A stretch of 64,000 nucleotides of DNA from an uncultured Clostridia bacterium (GTDB lineage: Bacteria; Bacillota; Clostridia; Christensenellales; Borkfalkiaceae): the NCBI GenBank assembly GCA_934254815.1, contig CAKQME010000006.1, forward strand, positions 62,001 to 126,000, written 5' to 3'. The notes under the pieces were generated by a model. The model was given only the letters and a program-made list of their open reading frames with translations. It ran no database searches and was not told the DNA's origin. The position numbers and the translations under genes are program-made. Below, in pieces: positions 35,896-43,686 of this stretch (positions are counted from its first letter, which is position 1; each line of letters begins with the position of its first letter).

Positions 35896-36798
35896 CTACG
35901 TTACCGTTATCATTCTGTCGAGCGTTACTCTGAACGTTATTTTTCCGTCCTTTTCGATAAGCTCGCATTTTTCGGAAAGAATTTCGCCCTCTCCGAGTTT
36001 TTCTTTTGCAAGCGCGATTGCCCGCGCCTTGAAAACTTCGTCTTTACCCGCCGCAGCGTATTCGTAAACGAACGGACAGAGCAGCCCCACTTCGCCCGCC
36101 GCGTAAGTCTTTACGGTTTTATCTTTAAAGACGTAAATTCCCTCTATAAGCGTATCTCCGCAATTTACTTCGTCACCGATTTTGACGACCGCTTCACCGC
36201 TTAAACAGTTTATTTTTATCACCTTACCGCTTTCGGGCGCAACGATTCTTTCGCGTTTAACGTCCATCGGCGTGACGCTCGTCTTCTCTTTGAAAACTTC
36301 GACTATAAGGCGTTTACCGCGTTTTTCGACCGTAGCGTAAGCAATGCCGTCAATCGACATGGCAACCTTTTCTCCGAGTGCGGACACGTCGCCGTCTATG
36401 CGTTTTCCACATTCCACGCCCTCGCTTTTCAGTGCGGCGGACAACTCGCGTTTATACCCGCCGGCGTCGCCGTAAAAAGAAATTTCTTCGATAAAACCGT
36501 CGGACACATAAGCGAAAAAAGCAAAACAAAGCGCGCCTATAACCGCGCCTGTCTTTTCGGCAAGTCTTACGAGCGGAGCATAACCGCCCCTGAAACCCAC
36601 GCGTTTAACATTATAGCACATATTGCGCGAAATGGCAAAAATTTTTTTCGTATCGGCATAGTCCGCGCTGAAAAAACAGTATTCGTCGCCGTAAAGGACG
36701 TCGTAAGTTTTGATTTTGCGTTCGTAAAGGCGGGCGGGAAAATTCGCCGCGCCGCTACCCGAAACTTTAAACCGAACGAACAAGCGAATTCTTTTCAT
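35896..36798 (-). CDS. yqfD: Sporulation protein YqfD
   Basis: YqfD is a membrane protein of the sporulation programme, expressed in the mother cell in Bacillus. This 300-residue homologue is shorter than the roughly 400 residues usual for the family. One clear hydrophobic segment (GAVIGALCFAFFAYVSDG, about 89-106) follows the N-terminal domain, and the C-terminal half contains IVAPESGKVIKINCLSGEAVV as in the family. Its start overlaps the yqfC stop in ATGA. Together they suggest an endospore-forming ancestry. Confidence 0.8.
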   Translation of the reverse strand: MKRIRLFVRFKVSGSGAANFPARLYERKIKTYDVLYGDEYCFFSADYADTKKIFAISRNMCYNVKRVGFRGGYAPLVRLAEKTGAVIGALCFAFFAYVSDGFIEEISFYGDAGGYKRELSAALKSEGVECGKRIDGDVSALGEKVAMSIDGIAYATVEKRGKRLIVEVFKEKTSVTPMDVKRERIVAPESGKVIKINCLSGEAVVKIGDEVNCGDTLIEGIYVFKDKTVKTYAAGEVGLLCPFVYEYAAAGKDEVFKARAIALAKEKLGEGEILSEKCELIEKDGKITFRVTLDRMITVT

Positions 36799-37049
36799 TT
36801 CAATTCAACCCCGCGGATAACGCCCGCAACGACGATTTCTCTTTCGCCGTACTTTTTTATACGCAGGTTTTCGCCCGCGATGACGAGCGCGCCGCATTTT
36901 ACGCAGAGTACGATCTCCGACGGAGAAAACGAAGCTATACTTTTTACGCCCTCGAAAAGTCCTCCGCTGTTGCCGAAAACGGTATATCTGTATTTATCGG
37001 GCGAGATTTCGGCGGGAAGCCCGAATTTACCCGTAAGCTCGTCTAACAT
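36795..37049 (-). CDS. yqfC: YabP/YqfC-family sporulation protein
   Basis: A small beta-rich protein of 84 residues. It contains IASFSPSEIVLCVKCGALVIAGENLRIKKYGEREIVVAGVI broken into strands typical of YabP/YqfC, which link forespore-coat or membrane events to sigma-E regulated genes. It directly precedes yqfD with a 4-base overlap, the conserved gene order. The start is ATG 37049. Confidence 0.8.
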   Translation of the reverse strand: MLDELTGKFGLPAEISPDKYRYTVFGNSGGLFEGVKSIASFSPSEIVLCVKCGALVIAGENLRIKKYGEREIVVAGVIRGVELK

Positions 37050-37090
37050 ATTTTACCTCGGAATAGTATATGCCGCGGCGCAATATTAAA

Positions 37091-37129
37091 TACCCCGCGT
37101 TTGCGTTTTTAATACGGCAAAGCGGGGTA
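37091..37129 (-). terminator. Terminator of the uxuA-uxuB operon
   Basis: A stem of TACCCCGC/GCGGGGTA (37091-37098 with 37122-37129) continues after a one-base bulge with TTTGC/GCAAA. On the minus strand it is followed by TTTAAT. Confidence 0.7.
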
Positions 37130-37178
37130 TAAATTCATTTTATTATTTTTTGAAAAACAGCGTCGTTTATAAACTGCG

Positions 37179-38009
37179 TTATACGCCGCTGTAGGCGGAA
37201 AATCCGCCGTCTACGGGAATAACCGTACCCGTGACAAATCCGCTGGCGCCGTCGTCTATCAGCCAGAACAGACAGCCCAACAAATCGTCGATTTCTCCGA
37301 ATTTCTTCATCGGGGTAGCGTTTAAAATCTTTTCGGTTCTCGCTGTAGGCGTTCCGTCGTCATTGAACAACAACGCGCGATTCTGGTTTGTCACGAAAAA
37401 ACCGGGCGCGATAGCGTTGCAACGAATATGACACGGCGCGAAATGTACCGCAAGCCATTCCGTAAAATTCGAAATTCCCGCTTTAGCCGCAGAATACGCG
37501 GGTATTTTAGTGAGCGGGCGATAGGCGTTCATAGACGATATGTTGATTATGTTTCCGCCTGTTTTAACCATTCCTTTGGCGAACACCTGCGTTACGAGAA
37601 ACGCGGACGTTATATTGAGGTCGAACACGAATTTAAACCCGCTTTCGTCAAGCGCAAAGAAATCTTTCAAGCCCTCGGTTTCGGGGAACATATACTCGTT
37701 GTCGCAAGTGGCTTTAGGATTGTTGCCTCCCGCGCCGTTAATAAGCACGTCGACCTTACCGAAATTATCGATAACCGTATTATAGGCTTCAGTTATGCTT
37801 TCTTTATCAAGACAGTTGCAACGTATCGCAACCGCGTTTTCGCCTATTTCGTCCGCAATCTTTTCAGCCGCGTCGTAATTGATATCGAGCAGGGCGACGT
37901 TAGCCCCCTGCGTTGCCAAAGCGCGCGCAAATTCTCCGCAGATAATTCCGCCCGCACCCGTAATAGCTACCGTTTTTCCGCTTAAATCTATACTGAACGG
38001 TATTTTCAT
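37179..38009 (-). CDS. uxuB: SDR-family D-mannonate oxidoreductase (fructuronate reductase)
   Basis: Reduces D-fructuronate to D-mannonate with NAD(P)H in glucuronate catabolism. The 276-residue short-chain dehydrogenase has the Rossmann motif TGAGGIICGEFA, NGAGG and the catalytic Ser/Tyr/Lys set ISSMNAYRPL ... YSAAK. The segment NQNRALLFNDDGTPTARTEKIL is characteristic of the SDR-type mannonate oxidoreductases found beside uxuA, rather than of the classical long-chain UxuB. Its ATG overlaps the uxuA stop in ATGA. Confidence 0.85.
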   Translation of the reverse strand: MKIPFSIDLSGKTVAITGAGGIICGEFARALATQGANVALLDINYDAAEKIADEIGENAVAIRCNCLDKESITEAYNTVIDNFGKVDVLINGAGGNNPKATCDNEYMFPETEGLKDFFALDESGFKFVFDLNITSAFLVTQVFAKGMVKTGGNIINISSMNAYRPLTKIPAYSAAKAGISNFTEWLAVHFAPCHIRCNAIAPGFFVTNQNRALLFNDDGTPTARTEKILNATPMKKFGEIDDLLGCLFWLIDDGASGFVTGTVIPVDGGFSAYSGV

Positions 38010-39052
38010 TTTTTCTTCTCCTTTAAATCTTTTTCTACCGCTTCGAAAAGCCCGCCTAAATACGCCGCGCCCAACGCCCTGTCGTATAAACCGTAACCGG
38101 GTTTTGCGTCTTCGCCCCAGATATTTCTGCCGTGATCGGGGCGCAAATACCCGTCGAATCCGTTTTCGACGAGTGCTTTTACTATCGAATAAATATCAAC
38201 GTTGCCCTCGTTCGTCTGATGTCCGTTTTCGTAAAAATCGGTTTCGGATGTGTATTTGAGCTGTCTTAAATGAGCGAAATATATACGCTTGGCATACTTT
38301 GCCGCCATTGCCGGCAGATCGTTGAATCTGCCCGCGCCAAGACTGCCCGTGCAGAAAGTTAATCCGTTATGCGGATTCGGCACAGCCGCAAAAAGTCGGT
38401 CGTAATCTTCTTCTCTGCCGACTATTCTCGGCAACCCGAAGATATCCCACGGCGGATCGTCGGGGTGAATAGCCATATTTATGCCCGCCTCTTCGCACGC
38501 AGGCATTATCGCGTTAAGAAAATACACGAGATTATCGAACAATTTTTCATGCGTTACGTTTTCGTATTGCTTTAAAAGTCCGTTAAGCTGTTCGGGCGTA
38601 TAGCTCTCGTCCCAACCGGGAAGTCTGAGATTATGCTTGTCCAGCTTCTGAAAATCGGCTTCGGAATAAGCGAGCGAAGTCGACCCGTCTTCGTGTTTAT
38701 AGTATAAATTCGTTCTGAACCAGTCGAAAACGGGCATAAAGTTATAGCAAACGCACTTTACGCCTATTTTTCCGCAGTTGATTATATTCTGCTTATACGC
38801 TTCGATATATTTGTCGCGGGTCGGCAGACCGAGTTTTATATCCTCATGAACGGGAATACTCTCTATAACTTCGGTTTCAAGCCCTGCCGCGGCGGCAAGA
38901 TTTTTAAGTTTTTCGAGTTTTTCAACGCTCCACACGTTGCCTACGGGTTCGTCGTACACGGCGGTGACGACCCCCGTCATACCCTGTATCTGCTTTATGT
39001 AGTTAAGCGGAATACAATCTTTTTCGCCATACCAACGAAAGGTTAATTTCAT
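38006..39052 (-). CDS. uxuA: Mannonate dehydratase
   Basis: Dehydrates D-mannonate to 2-keto-3-deoxygluconate. The 348 residues from MKLTFRWYGEKDCIPL match UxuA. AIHPDDPPW, CTGSLG and FAHLRQ hold the metal and substrate residues of this TIM barrel. The start at 39052 follows AGGAGGA; the frame extends 16 codons further without a ribosome site. With UxuB it would process glucuronate from the beta-glucuronidase at 13.6-15.3 kb. Genes for uronate isomerase, KDG kinase and aldolase are not in this window. Confidence 0.95.
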   Translation of the reverse strand: MKLTFRWYGEKDCIPLNYIKQIQGMTGVVTAVYDEPVGNVWSVEKLEKLKNLAAAAGLETEVIESIPVHEDIKLGLPTRDKYIEAYKQNIINCGKIGVKCVCYNFMPVFDWFRTNLYYKHEDGSTSLAYSEADFQKLDKHNLRLPGWDESYTPEQLNGLLKQYENVTHEKLFDNLVYFLNAIMPACEEAGINMAIHPDDPPWDIFGLPRIVGREEDYDRLFAAVPNPHNGLTFCTGSLGAGRFNDLPAMAAKYAKRIYFAHLRQLKYTSETDFYENGHQTNEGNVDIYSIVKALVENGFDGYLRPDHGRNIWGEDAKPGYGLYDRALGAAYLGGLFEAVEKDLKEKKK

Positions 39053-39072
39053 AACTATTCCTCCTACCCCTA

Positions 39073-39101
39073 TAATATAATAATACGGCGAAAAAATCAA
39101 T
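39073..39101 (-). promoter_or_regulatory. Promoter of uxuA-uxuB
   Basis: TTGATT (39096-39101) and TATTAT (39073-39078) on the minus strand with a 17-base spacer. The leader before the ribosome site is very short. No AraC-type half-site of the glycan locus is visible here. Confidence 0.6.
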
Positions 39102-39222
39102 CGTTTTATAAATATTAAATTTACGAATTTCTATCATAATTTAACAAATCGAATTGCCGTTTTATCGTCGTGTTTTTTCTCGTTCCGACCGTCCGACTAA
39201 TAATACCGACGGCAAAAAACTA

Positions 39223-39251
39223 TTGACAACCGACGATATTTGTGCTATTGT
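39223..39251 (+). promoter_or_regulatory. Promoter of the RpiB/LacAB-type gene
   Basis: TTGACA (39223-39228) and TATTGT (39246-39251), 17-base spacer, 33 bases before the ATG. A GGGAG ribosome site follows. Confidence 0.75.
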
Positions 39252-39284
39252 ATATGTACCGATAAAAAATAAAGGGAGTATGAT

Positions 39285-39857
39285 ATGAAAACTATTAAAG
39301 ACAAATATCTTGTCGTAGGCGCGGATTTCGCGGGTTTTCCGCTTAAAGAAGCGGTAGTAGCGCACCTTGAAAAGAAAGGTTGGAAAATTCTCGATCTCGG
39401 CGTAAAAAAGGACAGCGACCCCAACGATACCGATTTAATGTTCCACAGAGTCGGGCTTCGCGTAGGCGCGGAAATTTCCGAGGGTAATTACGAACGTGCG
39501 CTTTTATTCTGCGGCACGGGTATGGGAATACATATCGCGGCGAGCAAATGCCCGCACGTTCACGCAGGCGTAGTCGAAAGCGTACCTGCGGCGAGAAGAG
39601 CCATTACGGGTAACGGAGTAAACGTACTCGCCATGGGCGCGTTTTACGTTGCGCCCGCTATGGGTTGCGACATTGCCGACGCTTATCTTTCGGCAACGCT
39701 CGGCAGCGACCAGACCTGGTGGCATAATTTCTATGAGTTCCACAAACTCGCTATCGACGAGCTTGAAGCTTTTAATTACGACGAATACAAGAAAAACGGA
39801 TTTAAAGTAAACAAACTCGGAGATTACGATCTGGTTTTGGAAGATAAACCCGACTGA
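39285..39857 (+). CDS. RpiB/LacA/LacB-family sugar-phosphate isomerase
   Basis: The fold interconverts aldose and ketose phosphates. The 190-residue protein shows VGADFAGFPLKEAV near the N-terminus, the CGTGMGIHIAASKCP anion/active-site loop and ITGNGVNVLAMGA. It is longer at the C-terminus than typical RpiB (about 150 residues), with an acidic tail. Divergent placement from uxuAB suggests a role in a related pentose, tetrose or uronate path, but the substrate is not evident. Confidence 0.85.
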   Translation: MKTIKDKYLVVGADFAGFPLKEAVVAHLEKKGWKILDLGVKKDSDPNDTDLMFHRVGLRVGAEISEGNYERALLFCGTGMGIHIAASKCPHVHAGVVESVPAARRAITGNGVNVLAMGAFYVAPAMGCDIADAYLSATLGSDQTWWHNFYEFHKLAIDELEAFNYDEYKKNGFKVNKLGDYDLVLEDKPD

Positions 39858-39885
39858 TAATTATTTCAGAGTATTTAACCGATAA

Positions 39886-39911
39886 AAAAGGGGCGTTGAA
39901 ACGCCCCTTTT
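39886..39911 (+). terminator. Bidirectional terminator
   Basis: A perfect 11-bp stem (39886-39896 with 39901-39911) with a TGAA loop; A-run and T-run on the two sides. It serves the isomerase gene and the convergent upp. Confidence 0.9.
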
Positions 39912-39923
39912 ATTATTTAACTT

Positions 39924-40562
39924 TTATTTCGTGCCGAAGATACGGTCGCCCGCGTCTCCGAGACCGGGTAAAATATATCCGTTTTCGTTTAAACATCTGT
40001 CGAGCGTAGAAACGTAAATTTCAACGTCGGGATATTTTTCGGCAACTTTCTGTACGCCCTCCGGCGCGCCGATTATAGCAAGGAATTTTATATGTTTGCA
40101 GCCGCGTTTTTTAAGCAACGCGATAGCGTCGCAGCCGCTTCCGCCTGTCGCAAGCATAGGGTCTACAAGCATTACCACTTTATCTTCTATACCCGACGGC
40201 AACTTGCAATAATATTCCTGCGGTTCTAACGTTTCTTCGTTACGATACATACCGATATGCCCGACTTTCGCCGCGGGGAAAAGGGTAAGTATTCCGTTTA
40301 CCATACCTAAGCCCGCTCTTAAAATGGGAACGATAGCGATGGAATTTTCTTTTACTATAGTCTGTTTTACGGTTTCAAGCGGAGTTTCGACCTCTATTTC
40401 CTGCGTGGGAACTTCTTTGAAACTCTCGTAAGCCATAAGCGTGGCGATTTCTTCGATAACCTCGCGGAACTGCTTAGTGGTTGTGTTTTTATCCCTGATT
40501 ATCGCGACTTTATGTCTGATAAGCGGGTGATCGAGAATGTGAACGTTAGGATAAGTTTTCAT
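39924..40562 (-). CDS. upp: Uracil phosphoribosyltransferase (copy 1, canonical)
   Basis: Converts uracil and PRPP to UMP. The 212-residue protein has the usual elements: IAIVPILRAGLGMV, the PRPP loop VMLVDPMLATGGSG and the uracil-binding C-terminus PGLGDAGDRIFGTK. The ribosome site AGAGAGGA precedes the ATG. This copy follows the family consensus closely, unlike the second upp at 41113. Confidence 0.96.
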   Translation of the reverse strand: MKTYPNVHILDHPLIRHKVAIIRDKNTTTKQFREVIEEIATLMAYESFKEVPTQEIEVETPLETVKQTIVKENSIAIVPILRAGLGMVNGILTLFPAAKVGHIGMYRNEETLEPQEYYCKLPSGIEDKVVMLVDPMLATGGSGCDAIALLKKRGCKHIKFLAIIGAPEGVQKVAEKYPDVEIYVSTLDRCLNENGYILPGLGDAGDRIFGTK

Positions 40563-40585
40563 TATTTTTTCCTCTCTTTATTTAT

Positions 40586-40614
40586 TTGCTATTCTCCGCG
40601 GATTATGATACAAT
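40586..40614 (+). promoter_or_regulatory. Promoter of the DUF523/TudS-type gene
   Basis: TTGCTA (40586-40591) and TACAAT (40609-40614), 17-base spacer. The leader is only about 10 bases and carries GGAGG before the ATG. Confidence 0.65.
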
Positions 40615-40631
40615 AAAAGCGGAGGTTTTTT

Positions 40632-41051
40632 ATGAAAAAAATACTCGTAAGCGCGTGTTTATTCGGCAATAATTGCCGTTATAAAGGCGACAACTGTTAC
40701 AGCGAAAAATTAGCTCGGCTCGGCAAAGACGCAATACTTATTCCCGTTTGCCCCGAACAATTAGGCGGACTCGCCACGCCCCGTCACCCTGCCGAAAGGG
40801 TCGGTGAGCGCATTATTTCCGACGTGGGGGTCGACGTAACCGAAGAGTACGCCCGCGGAGCGGATTTGGCAGTCGGAATAGCCAAAGCAAACGCCGTAGA
40901 TTACTGCGTAATGAAAGCCAAAAGCCCGTCCTGCGGGAAAGGCGTTATTTACGACGGAACATTTACCGGCGGCAAAGTGAGCGGTAACGGTCTGACTACC
41001 GAAAAATTACTCGAAGCAGGGTTTACCGTACTGACCGAAGACGAGATTTAA
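40632..41051 (+). CDS. DUF523 protein, probable thiouracil desulfidase (TudS type)
   Basis: A short DUF523 protein of 139 residues. Three conserved cysteines are in place: Cys9 in SACLFG, Cys40 in PVCPEQLGG and Cys101 in KSPSCGKG; Glu42 and Ser100 neighbour them. In characterised TudS enzymes three cysteines hold a [4Fe-4S] cluster that removes sulfur from 2-thiouracil to give uracil. The gene lies between two uracil phosphoribosyltransferase genes and near a uracil permease gene, which fits such a role well. The functional call rests on family knowledge plus this context. Confidence 0.7.
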   Translation: MKKILVSACLFGNNCRYKGDNCYSEKLARLGKDAILIPVCPEQLGGLATPRHPAERVGERIISDVGVDVTEEYARGADLAVGIAKANAVDYCVMKAKSPSCGKGVIYDGTFTGGKVSGNGLTTEKLLEAGFTVLTEDEI

Positions 41052-41112
41052 TCCGTAACTACAGCCAAAAACCGACAAACACTCCTCTTTGACACAACGG
41101 GGATTATTATTT

Positions 41113-41754
41113 TTATTTCGTGCCGAAGATACGGTCGCCCGCGTCTCCGAACGCAGTGACGATATAACCGTGTTCGTTTAACGGAGCGTCGGCGTAATGC
41201 GCAACGTAGATATGCACGTCGGGGTGCGCGGTTGCAACCCTCTTTATTCCCTCCGGCGCGGCGATAAGCGATAAAAGTTTAATCTTTTTATATCCCCTTT
41301 CTTTTATGAAATCGATAGCGGCTTTCGCGCTTCCGCCCGTAGCCAACGCGGGGTCTACGACGATACACGTTCCGTCGATGCAGTCTTTAGGTAATTTACA
41401 ATAATATTCGTGCGGTTCCAAAGTCTCTTCGTCGCGATAAAGCCCGATATGACCTATTTTAGCCGTCGGGAAAAGCGCGGTAAGACCGTCGACCATTCCC
41501 AAGCCCGCTCTGAGTATCGGCACTATGGCGATAGGCTCGGTGATAACCGGCGATTTGAATTTCGACAGCGGAGCCTGTATTTCAACGTCCGTCGTCGGGA
41601 GATCTCTGAAAGCCTCGTAACCCATAAGCATGGCTATTTCGGAAACTATTTCGCGAAATTCCTTGGTATTCGTGGTTACGTCGCAAAGATGCGTTATTTT
41701 ATGCGCTATAAGCGGGTGGTTCATTAAAGTTACGTTTTTCATATAATCCTGCAT
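41113..41754 (-). CDS. Uracil phosphoribosyltransferase homologue (copy 2, diverged)
   Basis: A second 213-residue UPRT. The PRPP loop CIVVDPALATGGSA and GDAGDRIFGTK are kept, but the segment before the C-terminus reads HYADAPLNEHGYIVTAFGDAG, where copy 1 has the usual PGLGDAG. By eye the two copies are about half identical, so this is an old divergence and not a recent duplication. It lies downstream of uraA beyond a terminator. A TATACT box about 25 bases before the ATG suggests its own promoter. A start four codons later (ATG after CAGGA) is also possible. It may prefer a modified uracil. Confidence 0.88.
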   Translation of the reverse strand: MQDYMKNVTLMNHPLIAHKITHLCDVTTNTKEFREIVSEIAMLMGYEAFRDLPTTDVEIQAPLSKFKSPVITEPIAIVPILRAGLGMVDGLTALFPTAKIGHIGLYRDEETLEPHEYYCKLPKDCIDGTCIVVDPALATGGSAKAAIDFIKERGYKKIKLLSLIAAPEGIKRVATAHPDVHIYVAHYADAPLNEHGYIVTAFGDAGDRIFGTK

Positions 41755-41817
41755 ATATTTATACCTCGTTTAACAGTATATCACTTTTTAATTCCGATTT
41801 CAATAATTTATAGAAAA

Positions 41818-41848
41818 ATTCCGCCGCAATTTTATTTTGCGGCGGAAT
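41818..41848 (-). terminator. Terminator after uraA
   Basis: A perfect 12-bp stem (41818-41829 with 41837-41848) followed by TTTTTCT on the minus strand. Confidence 0.9.
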
Positions 41849-41860
41849 GGTTATTATTTA

Positions 41861-43393
41861 TTATACCGCTTCGGCGTCGTCTTTCTTTTCGCCCTCGAAT
41901 TTCATATCGGGAAGATTTTCCTGTATCGCGCCGTTGTCGACTTTATCTTTGCCGCTGTGCGTAATGAAGTTTACGATTATACCTACTATCATAGCGACCG
42001 CAAGCGAAGTTACCTGAATGAGCGGGTTGCCCGTCAAGCTGTTCTTACCGAAGTTGAGAACTACTCCGCCGATACCGAGAACGAGTATCGCCGCGCAGGG
42101 ATAAAGATTTCTGTTATCGGAAAGGTCTACGTCTTTAAGCATCTGAAGTCCGCTTACAGAGATGAAACCGTACATCGCTATGCACGCGCCGCCCATTACG
42201 CATTTCGGAAGCATATTGATTATCGCTACGAAAGGCGAGATGAACGAAACGACCATACACATAATCGCAGTGGTGAATATCGTCATAGTGGAAGCGTTTT
42301 TGGAAAGTGCTACGCAGCTTATCGATTCGCCGTAAGTCGTGTTCGCGCAACCGCCGAAGAACGCGCCTACCATAGAGCCTACGCCGTCTCCGAGAAGAGT
42401 GTTATGTAAGCCGGGGTCTTCGAGAAGATCTTTTTCTACTATATTAGAAAGGTTTTCGTGGTCGGAAATGTGCTGAGCGAGTTCGACTACCGCGATAGGC
42501 ACGAAGAGGACGGCTAAGTTACCGATTGCCGAACCGTCAAGTACGAAATCTCTAACTATCGTCGCGCCGTTTTCAGCCGTATAGGTAAGACCTTTCTGCG
42601 TTATTGCCTGCAAAAACGTAAATTTCGGGTAATCGAAGAAGCTCTTGAACGTTACGGGACTGAAGCACTCTTTGATAGGAGTGAAATCGACTATTCTCAT
42701 TTCCATACAGAACGCGCTGTCGTTGATATATCCGAAAAGAGTTATTAATATAGCAAGTATAAGCCCCGAACCGATACCGATTATGAACGGAATGAGTTTA
42801 GCCATTCCTTTACCCTTAACCGAAGCGAGAACTATCATTACGAACGTGAACAAACCTACGACTATGTACCAAAGGCTGTATTTAGCTCCGCCGTTGTACA
42901 TCATCCAGTTGCTTGCCGTACCCGAAAGGGAAAGACCGATAATCGCAAGGACGGGTCCTATTATAACGTGAGGAAGAAGTTTCTTTATCCAGCCCGCGCC
43001 TACGAGTTTGATTATCAAAGCGATTATCGCATATACGAGACCCGCAAAACCTACGCCGATTATCAAGCCCCAATAACCGAAGTTGTTTGTAGCCACCGCG
43101 CAGAGCGCGCCGAGAAACGTAAACGACGAACCGAGGAATACAGGGCTTTTAAACCTTGTAAACAAAAGGTATACGAGCGAACCTGCGCCCGCGCCGAAGA
43201 ACGCCGCTGCGGGGTCGCATTTGAGATACGCCGTATAAATAACGCCTGCCGCGTCTTTATACTCGATTGCCGTACCGCTGACGAGTATGGGAACGAGCAA
43301 AGTCGCCGCCATGATTGCGATCATCTGCTGGAAAGCGAACACAAGGTTCTTTCCGAACTTAGGTCTGTCTTTGATGCCGTAAGTGAGTTGCAT
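41861..43393 (-). CDS. uraA: Uracil permease, NCS2 family
   Basis: A proton-coupled uracil importer of the inner membrane. The 510-residue protein has about 14 hydrophobic segments and the NCS2 motifs VVELAQHISDHENLSNI and GGCANTTYGES, which carry the substrate-binding Glu residues. It is longer than E. coli UraA (429) because of longer loops and a charged C-terminal tail. The ribosome site AAGGAG precedes the ATG. Expression is probably set by the PyrR-type attenuator upstream. DUF523 and two upp genes are close by. Confidence 0.93.
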   Translation of the reverse strand: MQLTYGIKDRPKFGKNLVFAFQQMIAIMAATLLVPILVSGTAIEYKDAAGVIYTAYLKCDPAAAFFGAGAGSLVYLLFTRFKSPVFLGSSFTFLGALCAVATNNFGYWGLIIGVGFAGLVYAIIALIIKLVGAGWIKKLLPHVIIGPVLAIIGLSLSGTASNWMMYNGGAKYSLWYIVVGLFTFVMIVLASVKGKGMAKLIPFIIGIGSGLILAILITLFGYINDSAFCMEMRIVDFTPIKECFSPVTFKSFFDYPKFTFLQAITQKGLTYTAENGATIVRDFVLDGSAIGNLAVLFVPIAVVELAQHISDHENLSNIVEKDLLEDPGLHNTLLGDGVGSMVGAFFGGCANTTYGESISCVALSKNASTMTIFTTAIMCMVVSFISPFVAIINMLPKCVMGGACIAMYGFISVSGLQMLKDVDLSDNRNLYPCAAILVLGIGGVVLNFGKNSLTGNPLIQVTSLAVAMIVGIIVNFITHSGKDKVDNGAIQENLPDMKFEGEKKDDAEAV

Positions 43394-43453
43394 TTTCTTT
43401 TTTCTCCTTGAAAAAAAATTTTTGAAAATCCTCAGGGTCGCAGACTATCGCAT

Positions 43454-43544
43454 AAAAAAACGCCTTGCCTTATTATGGCAAGACGCAGTAATTGCTTATA
43501 GTTTATACCCATCTTGCCGATATCTCTGTATCGCCTTTAAAGAT
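43454..43544 (-). promoter_or_regulatory. PyrR-type transcription attenuator in the uraA leader
   Basis: In transcript order on the minus strand, a PyrR-like binding hairpin spans 43544-43511: lower stem ATCTT/AAGAT, purine-rich internal bulge, upper stem CGATA/TATCG and hexaloop CAGAGA. GGCAAGA (43512-43518) can pair with TCTTGCC (43477-43483) as an antiterminator. The intrinsic terminator is 43461-43469/43477-43485 followed by seven T. The binding hairpin and the antiterminator share bases, so binding of PyrR at high UMP would favour termination. The loop fits the CNGNGA core of known PyrR sites. Confidence 0.8.
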
Positions 43545-43555
43545 TTATCGTGTGT

Positions 43556-43584
43556 ATGATACCACATTGAAAGACATAAGTCAA
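43556..43584 (-). promoter_or_regulatory. Promoter of uraA
   Basis: TTGACT (43579-43584) and TATCAT (43556-43561), 17-base spacer, minus strand. Transcription would begin near 43549, just before the PyrR-type hairpin. Confidence 0.8.
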
Positions 43585-43635
43585 CCATATTTCTATGCTT
43601 TATTCAAAAAAATTTTCGGCGGCGGGGCTTTTCCC

Positions 43636-43664
43636 TTGTAAATAGTCGCCCTTTGTGCTAAAAT
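43636..43664 (+). promoter_or_regulatory. Promoter of the yfhO-like gene and perhaps of the aro operon
   Basis: TTGTAA (43636-43641) and TAAAAT (43659-43664), 17-base spacer. No other strong promoter was noticed before aroF, so the aro genes may be read from here. Confidence 0.6.
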
Positions 43665-43686
43665 TATAATTAAGGAATATAGACCG

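Noticed and set aside
41052..41112. Regulatory RNA between DUF523 and the second upp
   Set aside because: Only about 60 bases, with no convincing hairpin or promoter.
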